From Moniliophthora roreri (Eukaryota > Basidiomycota > Agaricomycetes > Agaricales > Marasmiaceae), in assembly GCA_001466705.2 (NCBI GenBank), contig LATX02000217.1:186001-250000 (forward strand): 64,000 nucleotides of DNA, read 5' to 3'. Numbering within the stretch: position 1 is the first letter of the stretch; each line of letters begins with the position of its first letter. The translations under genes were made by a program, and so were the position numbers. Shown piece by piece: positions 25,247-34,465 of the stretch. Under the pieces are notes generated by a model. That model saw only the letters and a list, made by a program, of their open reading frames with translations. It made no database searches and was not told the DNA's origin.

Positions 25247-27082
25247 ATGCTCTTCTCAAGAAAAAATATCATTCGGACTGGTAAAAAACCTCTTTATGCG
25301 GCATCCAGAGTGCTCAATGCCTCATCTGCTACTGCTTCTTCGGCATTCGCGAAATGTTGGGGACACAGTACGAACAAGACTTCTGCCATACTCCGTTCTG
25401 TCAAGAACAAAGGGCTGAGGAGGGTATATTCGACTCAAACTGGTGGTGAGGGATCCAGTGGTACTGGTTTTGAGAAAGGACTACCTTTTTATCGTGTGTA
25501 CACTCAGTCACCAATGATGCATCATATTGATACTAAATTAATTTCAGGCAAAGTAATCAACGCTTGGACGCAGACGCCCACTGTATGGTTCCCCATTCCA
25601 ATAGCAGTCGGTGCCATCTTATTGGTTGTCATTCAATACCGGAAACAGTCGAGAAAGGCCAGCAAGGAAGTCCAGGTGGATGAGGATGGCGTGGAAATCA
25701 TCAAGCTCAAGGGTCCATGGCAGGTGCGTGTCCATGCCACTTCGGGTCCTTATGACTGACGACAGTCTAGGTGCATGTCCTTGGTGCTCTCCCGCTCCGT
25801 AATATGTCACGGCTATGGGGATACATGAACTCTTTGGAACTGCCCCCCTGGTTCAGGCCTATCGGGTTCCGGATATACGCTTACGCATTTGGCTGTAACC
25901 TAGACGAAATTGAACCTTCCGACCTCAAATCATACGCCAGTTTAGGAGACTTTTTTTATCGCAAACTCAAAGATGGTGTACGACCAGTCGATGATGCTGT
26001 ACTAGTGCGTATCATCCATTACATATTTCGGCTACTACAGTCTTTGACGTCGTTTTTAGGTCAGCCCCGCCGACGGACGTGTTCTCCACTTCGGGAAAGT
26101 CAAAGATTTACGTGTCGAGCAAGTCAAGGGGATTACATACTCGTTGGACGCTCTGCTAGGTGTGGAACGTCCGGGAACGCCACCACCTGTGTTCATTCCC
26201 TCCCATCGACACCAAATGCCTGTAGTGGACGACCATGAATTTGCAAACGTGAATGGCATCGAGTACAGTTTGAATCAGCTTCTCGGCGATCCAGAGTCGC
26301 CACCGTCCTCACCTGGCTCCGACTCAAGGTCTAATGCAAACAAGAAATTTGGAGAACAAACCGACGCGTCAGTTGTTGAATCGACACGGAACCTACAGGA
26401 AACTCTGGTGCATGATGCATCTGTCGCGCTCGAGATGGGCGTCAAGCCTTCTCTAGAACGCAAGACTAGCTCGTGCATATCCAGCGTGCGCTCCGGACAT
26501 TCGCTGTATTTCACGGTTATTTACCTTGCACCCGGTGATTACCATCGTTTCCACAGTCCCACTGCTTGGGTAGTGGAGAAACGCAGACACTTTGTCGGCG
26601 AGTTGTTCTCAGTTTCGCCGTATATTGCTAAGCGCTTGGAGAACTTGTTCGTCCTAAATGAGAGGGTGGCCTTGCTAGGTAGGTGGAAATTCGGTTTCTT
26701 CGGCATGGTTCCCGTTGGAGCAACCAACGTCGGTAGTATCAAAGTCAATTTTGACTCGGTGCGTCACCTTTTTCATCATTGAAATTGGCAGTGTTTCTAA
26801 TCAGGGTTTCCTCGGTGGCAGACATTACGGACGAACGAACGTGGAAAGAGGCCACCTCCAGGGAGCTACACCGAAGCAGTTTACTCGGCCGCCTCGCCAA
26901 TTTTGAACGGACAGCCCTTGTTACCTGCACAGGAAATGGGTGGTTTCTGTCTTGGAAGCACTATCGTTCTGGTGTTCGAGGCGCCCGAAAATTTCGAATT
27001 CTCGATACAACCAAGTCAGAAAGTGAAGGTCGGTCAGAAGCTTGGCGATGTTATTCGACCGGCCAAGGCGAAAACCGAATGA
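25247..27082 (+). CDS. PSD1: Phosphatidylserine decarboxylase, mitochondrial (PSD1 type)
   Basis: This enzyme makes phosphatidylethanolamine from phosphatidylserine at the mitochondrial inner membrane. The start at 25247 gives MLFSRKNIIRTGKKPLYAAS, a long basic, Ser/Arg-rich presequence. A membrane anchor follows (TPTVWFPIPIAVGAILLVVI). The catalytic part begins with RNMSRLWGYMNSLELPPWFR and includes SLGDFFYRKLKDGVRP, the VSPADG block, and APGDYHRFHSP with the catalytic His region. After a 62-nt intron comes TLRTNERGKRPPPGSYTEA. The C-terminus carries GGFCLGSTIVLVFEAP, whose LGST is the self-cleavage site that forms the pyruvoyl subunit. It stops at 27080-27082. A 54-nt segment (25494-25547) looks like an intron whose length is a multiple of three and which lacks an in-frame stop. 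Confidence 0.94.
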
Positions 27083-27250
27083 TGTATGCAGGGACCGCGG
27101 TTGACAAAGAGGAACGTTGGTTGGCCATCAACCGGTGCCGAAGCCGGTCAAAGTCGTAATGTCATTTCATATCGGAATATTTACAATACAGTATGACTAC
27201 CTTAGAGATCCAGAATCAAAAGACCCAATATAAACGGATACTCGTTTCCT

Positions 27251-28507
27251 TTACAAACGAGGTGTTGCTGAAGAATCCCTCAAGAAGCTTTCGATGACGT
27301 TGACCCAAATCTGGACGGGAAAGTATTCGAACCAATGATGTCCAAAGGCTAGGTTGGGTATCTGGCCAGGGCGGGTACCAATTTCGACTGCGCACGCCCA
27401 TGGTATCCGCTTCAAGAGTTCCTCTCCACACGAATATGGAACGATCGTGTCATTCTTCCCATGAATGACGAGGAACTTGATGTCTCGAGGGAGCTTTTCG
27501 TGATAACCCGCAAAGTCGAAACTTTTGAGCTGTTAGAGTTGCTGTTAGTGATCTGGGCAGCCAATAAAACCTGTCAACTTACTGCGCGACCTTGCTTCGC
27601 TGAGTGACGAGGTCAGCTCTGCAAAAATGGCAGTAGGGACAGGTGGAATTTCACTCACAGAGCGTGTGTGTTGGTCTATACTTGTATCAATGCGAAGCAC
27701 GCAATATACACAAGAGTAAAACGTACCTCCCAATGAGCATGCGACTAAGCCACCATTCATACCGTTCTTTATTTTTCGGATTTTCAAGCCACGCAGAATC
27801 GAAGGTCGAATCCAATACTGGTCTTACTTTCGCCTTCTTTTCTTCGTCCGTGAGAGGGCGAGGAGGTGCAGACGTGTCAATCTTAAGTCTATATCGTTTA
27901 TCTGGATCCCATATCGTAGCACATAACGTCGCGGCTAGAAAGACGTGTGTTACGCGAAATGGCAGCGACTGTGGGTTTTGAGGGTGATACGGGAGGAAGA
28001 GTAGTTGTTGAGTGACGACACCTGAGGACAGATAAGAGATAACTCCCGTGAGGGGATGTTGAGATACTCACCGCCCATAGAAAATCCACAAATCGCCAAT
28101 TCCTTCCAGTGGAGAGTGGCCAAAAGCCAAACAAGATCTCGCGCTAGAGACTCGATGGTAATTTCGTCCCCCTTGGTCGGCGACGCGAACGTGGAATCAC
28201 CCATGCCTCTGGCATTCCCCAAAATGAGTCGGAAGCTTGGGCGACGGGACGAAGAATTTGCCACTACCTGTGATCAAAAATAAGAACTATGGCAATAAGC
28301 ATAGACTGCTTTTTCTTTTGAAGGTATAGCACGCTCACCTGGTCGCATCTGAGCTAGACGTGAAGCCAATCTCTCCCAGTCGCCTCTCAAGGCGGTCATA
28401 CCACAAACCAGAACGATAGGCAGTCGCCTGCCAATCCACTGAGCGCCCAGAATTTCATAAGCGATTATTGCACCGTCCGGAGTAGTCACGGTCAGAGGTT
28501 CATCCAT
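27251..28507 (-). CDS. Alpha/beta hydrolase fold protein
   Basis: A multi-exon hydrolase gene convergent with PSD1. The start at 28507 gives MDEPLTVTTPDGAIIAYEIL, then PIVLVCGMTALRGDWERLA, the oxyanion-loop region. Next come NARGMGDST and the nucleophile elbow CGFSMGG. The terminal exon encodes FLVIHGKNDTIVPYSCGEEL with the likely catalytic Asp, then LAFGHHWFEYFP with the likely catalytic His, and stops at 27251-27253. All three members of a Ser-Asp-His triad are therefore visible. No signal peptide is present, so a cytosolic enzyme is expected. The substrate is unknown; the fold covers esterases, epoxide hydrolases and haloperoxidase-like enzymes. Confidence 0.85.
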
Positions 28508-28956
28508 GGTGGTTGTTGGGAAGAAGAAAGGACTAGAATCACTAGATGAAGGCTTGAAACCATCCGGATTCCGGGGCTCCGGTTAACGAGGGGACCGTAA
28601 AGGCTCAGTAGACCGGTCAAGTGCTTCCAGAAGTGATTCCCGGCCCACGACGTCTGCGCGCGTTCTTTTGTCATCATCTGAAGCCGTAAAAATTGGCGAT
28701 AGCCCAGTTCAGACGAGGTTATTAGAGATTCGCTGGACCAACCCAAGCTTGATGAGTCGTGAAAAAGATAAGAGATAACGGCGAGATCGCCGTTATTATT
28801 ATTTCCTTCACGTGCACATAATATTTCACGCGTCTGTAAGTACTCCTTCGCGTTTTTTGTACATATGTCCATCCCCAGACTCTACCTGCCTAATCACGAG
28901 CCTCTAACGCCTAGCCCCAAACTTCTAACCGACTCAGCGTGAGGTACAGCCCTAAC

Positions 28957-29006
28957 CGGTCAAGGGTAAGTCCTTCGTACCCTTGCGAAGGACTTACCCT
29001 CGACCG
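28957..29006. repeat. Long inverted repeat (hairpin)
   Basis: A 21-nt left arm (CGGTCAAGGGTAAGTCCTTC plus G) and a matching right arm at 28986-29006 are separated by 8 nt. One mismatch lies near the base. A second hairpin follows at 29041-29074. I see no coding context. Confidence 0.85.
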
Positions 29007-29040
29007 TACTTCCTAGTCCCGAACCCCTAAGGTATAAGCC

Positions 29041-29074
29041 CCGCGCAAGCGAAGGTCCTTACCTGGTTGCGCGG
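29041..29074. repeat. Second hairpin, CCGCGCAA arms
   Basis: Perfect 8-bp arms CCGCGCAA and TTGCGCGG enclose an 18-nt loop. The loop contains AAGGTCCTTACC, related to the arm sequence of the hairpin just upstream. Confidence 0.75.
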
Positions 29075-29419
29075 TCTGTTGAAGAGGACGGTGACATACG
29101 TCATCGCCGTTTGTCCGGCATTCCGCCGGCCGAGCTCAGTTTTCCTGCCCAAGCTCACATTCCGATCCACTCGGAGAGCAACCGCGTGACGTCAGAAGTA
29201 AAACGAGCTCAGACTCTTTAGAGGGACCCGAGCCCGGCAGCAATCATAAAAGGCCTTCCATTCTCAGTAACTACGTCCACCCATCTTATATATATCACGC
29301 TCAGTATTACGGATGTTATCGACGAGATGAGTCGCGAAGGAAATGAAAGTCCTGTCATATTCACTTGGTACATATTACTACATGGTCGAATAAGACACCT
29401 CTATCTGGTGTGCTTGGAC

Positions 29420-30466
29420 TCAGCCCGTCGCCATGCTACAAAAGAAAGTCTATCATCAGGAACAGCCCCAAGCTGGACGAGGAATAATTGACACACCGCT
29501 TCAGCCCAGCCGCATCGCCATTGAACAGGTCTTGGTCTCCAGGGTTGGGGCCAGAGTCGGCGTACTGCCAGAAAGTCGCGTAGCTAGGTCGATTGAACGG
29601 GTGAGTTGACCTGCCCATTCTGTCTGACGAATCGAACACCTCACCTCCATCCAGCAGGAACTGTGCCGATGCTCGAAGCATAGCGAGCAATCCAGAGAGG
29701 ATTAGTCGAGCCAAACGCCGCACTGTTTCCGGTACAGGTCTTCCACCAGTCAGTCGTGGTGTAGATGACTGTTCGGGTATGTCAGAGGATACTCTCGACG
29801 CAAAGTTCACGTCGACTTACCCGGATACCTGTAAGTGAGGATAAGTAACCATCATTTAAAGCGTTAAGATGTCAGCCTCTACTCACCTTCCGGTCTTGGA
29901 ATGATAGGTGTTGGAAAAGTCTTTGATCCATGCAACCATGGCAGAGGCGCTGAGACCGTAGCAGGTAGCACCATTGGGGTTGTCTGTATCCGAGTCAACA
30001 CTAGCTACTCTTGCAGGAAGTATCAAAACACCCACACTCGATATCCAAAGCTCCGGGGAGAGTTATACCATCTCCGGACCAGCCACCTCCATGAGCAAGG
30101 AAGAAGTTGGCCTGTGTAGCACCTGAGCTGGAGTCGGGGTGAGCAAAATGGTATGCCCCTCGAATAAGACCTGCGTTCGTAGCCCCGGTGTATTGACTAG
30201 AGAATGTGGAGCTGATGAAGGCTATCAAGAGTTCAGCCCTCAGGGTCGCAGAGAACTAGTGGAGAAATATACTCACTAGTCCCTTCGGTAGCTTTGATAT
30301 AAGCGAACGAAATACCGTTCGCTTTGACCGTCGCCCAATTGACATTAGGTTGGTAGCCGGAAACGTCTATGCCCTGGGGTTGAGCACGTTTCTCGAGCTC
30401 CGATTCGGACTCGGCTGGAGCGCCTAGGATGGCGGGAACGAGTAGAAGTAGAGATAGCAGACGCAT
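29420..30466 (-). CDS. Secreted GH25 lysozyme (Chalaropsis type)
   Basis: An N-acetylmuramidase of glycoside hydrolase family 25, expected to cut bacterial peptidoglycan outside the cell. The start at 30466 gives the signal peptide [20 protein letters not shown], then a short propeptide ending near EKR. The mature domain begins [14 protein letters not shown] with the first catalytic-site Asp. Later exons contain [30 protein letters not shown] and LPGALDIEC with the catalytic Asp-x-Glu pair. The C-terminal part has [20 protein letters not shown]. The final intron is best spliced to give LKRMATG with a stop at 29420-29422, the usual family ending; other acceptors give unrelated tails. The upstream ATG at 30502 would bury the signal peptide. 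The family is thought to have moved between bacteria and fungi. Confidence 0.92.
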
Positions 30467-31178
30467 CTTTATGAGGTAGACTCGATGAAGAAACCACCTC
30501 ACTCAAACCACATTTTATACCAGAAACCGAACCGCGAAGTCTGAGGAACGCATGTATCACTCCGTCAGATGATGACCGAGATCTGTCAATCCTATGGTTG
30601 CGACTTGTCAAACTCAACGTGGAAACCTGGATAACAACATTATCTACCACCTACTTTTGACAAGCACAGGACTTGATATGTCTACAAAGGTCGGATCAAC
30701 TCATCGTTTAAGGCTAAATTTACTTCAAGGACGTCAGTTGTAGGATTTAATAACGAGGCAGGTATGAAACGCAACTCTCTGGGCTGTCGAGAGCCTGTTT
30801 GGTTGCCTGATGCCGCCTTTCATCGAGTTGGGAATCAACAATTCCATCAAAATGATGAAGTAGAACAAGTTGGCGTAAGTAATCCGCCACCATGCGTGAG
30901 TGCAAGGGGATGATCTTTCTTTAGGTGGCGGAAATGAATTGACGCTCATTCCTGACCCACTATATAGTTGCCCCTGTTCCAAACTTGCCGTCGGAGTGGA
31001 GGAGTCAGGAGCAGAACTGCCACCGTCCACGACGTTGAGTAACTCACTCGAAAGTAGGGTTTCAATGACGACGGGGAACACTAGCCTGGACCTGCGAAGC
31101 TGCACAAAGTCACGAAAGTAGCCATAAAAGAAGCATGTGCAATGATACACACCTTTGATTCTAACTCCCACTGTACGT
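30467..31178. other. Lysozyme promoter side and unassigned DNA
   Basis: About 0.7 kb upstream of the lysozyme gene. A minus-strand frame at 30734-31189 (151 codons) might be a 3' exon of the uncertain gene to its right, since a 53-nt GT-AG intron can be drawn at about 31100-31152. I found no domain and do not call it. Confidence 0.4.
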
Positions 31179-32040
31179 CTATTGTCCAATCATTTCAAGT
31201 GCTCCATATGCTCCAGTAAGGAAGCCGAACGAGCTTGGTTCCATCTCATTATCGGTCCTCAGCTGGCCAGGCGGTTCTGTCACTCTAAACAGAGTTGCAT
31301 GCGGTGAGCGAACAAATTCAGGAAAGACTAGTTTAGAAGGACTTGAATTGCGCTCATATGATACGGTTCCGATAGGTGGGGTAGCGACTCTGTCGTTACG
31401 AGAGCAAGAACTAGGAGATGTTGAGAGATTCGAGTCCGGACTCCACCTGCTTTATGCGATACTCTATTTCAGGATCGTGTTGAGGAAATAACTGATGAAA
31501 TCGCGGTTTAACTATGACCAAAAGCACGTTTGTAAATGACTCGAAAAAGCACGGAGAATATCAAGGGGGAATGAGAAAGACACGCGACTAGGATGTCCCT
31601 TTTTTATAACGGCTTCCTTCGCAACATCTGACGCGGCACTCAATACAGCATTGAACCCTAATAGAGGAGGTTGAGACTCACCACTATGCACATGATCAAC
31701 TTCAGGCGATAACATGGAGGAAACGCGTCCAGGTGTTCGTTGTTTCTTGAACTTCCACTCCACCGTTATTCAGTGAACTGTCTGGTATCCCTCGGATGAA
31801 GTAAAGGCATATACTCCAGTGTCAATCAACAAAGTAATTCGAGAGGAGAAGCGGGAACACCGCAAAAATACTTCGAGAAGGAGGTTGCGCGGGCTGGAAG
31901 GCTGAGGGTCGTTCATTCACGAGTTTGAGTATAAAGTTGTCAAGGGAAAAGGTTTGAGCGCCCGCGGCGGACTTCGTCCCCGTGCTCTCTTTTGAGGCGC
32001 CCACCTCACAGCCCTTCATCGTTGAATATTGATCAGACAC
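31179..32040 (-). pseudogene. Hypothetical gene of uncertain structure, possibly broken
   Basis: Several coding-like stretches lie in series on the minus strand. The first exon would begin MSDQYSTMKGCEVGASKEST at 32040. Further left come an Arg/Lys-rich frame with LSPEVDHVHSGESQPPLLGF, and after a possible 44-nt intron SFTNVLLVIVKPRFHQLFPQ running to EYRIKQVESGLESLN. A Ser/Pro-rich frame with TPPIGTVSYERNSSPSKL then runs to SSFGFLTGAYGALEMIGQ and a stop at 31179-31181. I could not connect the last two blocks by a normal intron (only 37 nt separates usable sites), which suggests a frameshift or a wrong model. No domain is recognised. Treat the boundaries as approximate. Confidence 0.35.
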
Positions 32041-32131
32041 TATAGCTCCAGCTCAACTTGCACGATAGATTCCATAAGCTAACTCTGAGCTCGCCTTCCT
32101 TGACTTTGCACTCAGTTCTGGATGTTCAGAA

Positions 32132-33010
32132 ATGCACACCAATTCTCTATCAGTCGTGGCATCCGTCTTTAACAATGTCAGAAGGGATCAGATAAATGTT
32201 TTTCAGGGTCGTAGCGGTACGTTATGCCATAGTGATACGTCCGATAGTTTGTTCAACATCTTTACCTCTCCCTATAGCCCAGGATATTCATCCAGAGACG
32301 TTGGCGCGGCCCATGATTCAGCCTGACGACTCCCCCCTCCCAAATGTCCCGACAAGAAATTCAGGTCGAGATCCTTGGATGGATCCGTAGCCCTCGCCAC
32401 GAACGTCCTCTGTACTGGCTTCATGGGCCTGCCGGTGCAGGGAAGTCGGTCATCGCGCAGACGATTGCGGAACTCGGCGAGAACGAAGGATCTCTCAGGG
32501 CGTCTTTCTTCTTTTCACGCAATCACGGAGAGAGAAGCCGTGCAGAATTTTTCTCTCCACGGTTGCATACTAGCTAGCATGCAAAATACCCGGACTAAAC
32601 GACGCCATTACTCAGATTCTCCAGAAGAATCCGGATGTCCTGATTTCCTTCGCGAATATCCAGTTCAGAGAGTTGCTCGTGAACTCTTGCCGGTTGGTAT
32701 CCAAGCTGTATGGTGAAGAATAGATGAATCGACCAAAGGTTATTATCATCGATGGCGTCGACGAATGCACAGGGATTAGCGTTCAACACCGAATCATTAT
32801 CCTCGTTGCGTCTCTGCTAGAGGATAACTTTCCACTTCAGTTCCTCATATTCAGTCGGCCAGAGCCTCAAATTCGTGAGAGGTTTGCAAACGGTGCTTTA
32901 TGGCTACGTTTGAAGCAACTTGGTTTGGACGACCCTGGGAACACATGTCGAGATATCAAGAGGTTCCTGGTGATGTTTGATTCCCCATCTAACCTTGGTA
33001 CAGTGCCAAA
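32132..33010 (+). pseudogene. Decayed NACHT (STAND/NLR-like) gene
   Basis: Fragments of a second NACHT gene in at least three frames. SVFNNVRRDQINVFQG is the N-terminal linker typical of agaricomycete NACHT proteins. RLPPPKCP then appears after an in-frame TGA, and a frame change leads to RPLYWLHGPAGAGKSVIAQT with an intact Walker A motif (GPAGAGKS). Further frame changes lead to GLNDAITQILQKNPDVLISF and then VIIIDGVDECTG (Walker B) with QFLIFSRPEPQIRERF. The similarity ends near 33000. At least two frame changes and one stop that cannot be removed as introns make it a relic. It lies on the opposite strand to the intact NACHT gene at 34.5-37.2 kb. Confidence 0.8.
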
Positions 33011-34100
33011 GGCCCTGGTCGCATTCCTGAAGACGGTTCTGCTCCCAACGGTGAGCCGATTCCTCGTTCCGCTGTGTTTAGTTTAGCCACTGTATTGAAT
33101 AATAATTATACAGACTTGAAAAAGTGGCAAGGCCTGCCGATTGTCTCGAGAGGAGCTGCTATTCTGTTGATGGCCCTATATCTCACGTATCTCTACTTCC
33201 AGGTAAGAAGGTGCCGTGCAATGAACCCGATCATTAACGTTCCGCCAGCTCGTATCGCACTAGTCCCTTTACAATGTACCGGATGAATCTGAAGAACAAA
33301 GTGACGAAGGCCATACTATACCCAAGACCAAGATAAACACCATTGCTGCAGCCTTGGTATAAGTGTCTCTTCGTCGCCTGTCAGTGTGCTGACTCTTCCT
33401 ATGGGCGGCCTCGTCATTTTAACTTCCTTCTACCGTGAGTTGAACCCTCTTCAGGTGCGCGTTCATAACTCAAGGAATGTTTTTAGTGGTTGCATCGATC
33501 GAAGAATTCGCTGGGTGGCATCACATCTCGAAGCCATTTATCGCGTCAATCCTGCCGATCCTGGTACGTCTACTAGACCGTTTATACCACTATTCATGAT
33601 CGATCCGATTCTCAGGTAAATCCGGCGAAGTATGCTACCTCTGTGTGGATGGCTATGAAGAGCCAGATGGAAACAGCGATCGGTATTTGCATTTGGCAGC
33701 TCAATTGTGCGCCATCGACACCCAGTTCCGCGCAAAAATCAACCATACCCGCAGCACAATGCCATGTTCGTCATATCGTTGCTAGTCTTTATTGGATGTA
33801 TGTTTGCCATTTTATGCTGTTTGGAACGGGAGTCCGTTAACTGTCGAACAGTCCTGGCCATGAGTTCACGCTCCCCTTCGCTAACTTTCAGACGATCGTC
33901 TTCTTCGTGTCTGTATTCTCTATCAATAAAATCATCCGGTACGTAACTGCTCGTCGTTTTACCCTAGGGCCGACGTCGGTTTTGCTGACAGGGACGGCGA
34001 ATCAAATTACCTCGGCAGGTTGATGCTTATAACCTGTACCTTGTCATCGTGCTCGCATGTGTGTCTTTTTTTATGGCTTGGAAGAGTTGACGTTTACTGA
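33010..34100 (+). pseudogene. Decayed Ca2+/H+ exchanger (CAX/VCX1 family) gene
   Basis: Scattered frames resemble the second half of a vacuolar calcium/proton antiporter. Near 33140-33200 is SRGAAILLMALYLTYLYFQ, like the central LSRGTA...YLxFQ region. ASIEEFAGWHHISKPFIASI (33497-33556) recalls the IDG...ISKEFVGLILLP helix. ATSVWMAMKSQMETAIGICI (33632-33691) recalls the EHV...MELTIGIC helix. Finally NFQTIVFFVSVFSINKIIR is followed by a still recognisable intron and then DGESNYLGRLMLIT (to about 34045). Frame changes and stops separate the blocks and the N-terminal half is missing. It starts exactly where the NACHT relic ends. The parent gene is not in the window. Confidence 0.75.
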
Positions 34101-34307
34101 CTTCCTGTGATAGTCTGGGTTTCGTGAAGAATTCGATTCTGCCTCGTACACATTTACTATCAATCGACGCCATTTCTGACCTTTTTCCCTAATGTTCCCA
34201 TCCGCCGCTCCTCACCCCACGTAGTGCCTCGTATTCTATTTGACATGTGTTATCTTCCTCATACTTCGTCTTCTGCCTGCGTGTTCCATTTCATACCATA
34301 CCAAACA

Positions 34308-34465
34308 CCCTCGATCAGAATGTGTCGCTAGGGAGCTGACCAGAGATTCAGATTGCCGATACGCTCGTGCAGTGGTACGAAAAGAGTCTCCGGTGCTATT
34401 AACTCATATATATTGCATAACAATAGTACGATCTGCGGTCACGAACACATTATCCAAATTCTAGA
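34308..34465. repeat. Degenerate direct repeat, left copy
   Basis: Matches 37648-37783 in the same orientation in interspersed blocks. These include the start CCCTCGA, a GGGAG-TGACC block, TATATATTGCATAACAA (identical), and an end of the form AACAC-TTAT-CA-A-TCTA. It overlaps the 3' end of the intact NACHT gene. Confidence 0.65.

Larger units (their letters stand above)
28508..29419. other. Gene-free region holding two adjacent hairpins
   Basis: About 0.9 kb between the hydrolase promoter and the 3' end of the lysozyme gene. The 126-codon minus-strand frame at 28492-28872 has no domain. The notable structure is a pair of inverted repeats at 28957-29074, listed separately. Confidence 0.55.

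Noticed and set aside
28492..28872. 126-codon minus-strand frame upstream of the hydrolase
   Set aside because: Overlaps the hydrolase start in another frame and lies in its promoter.
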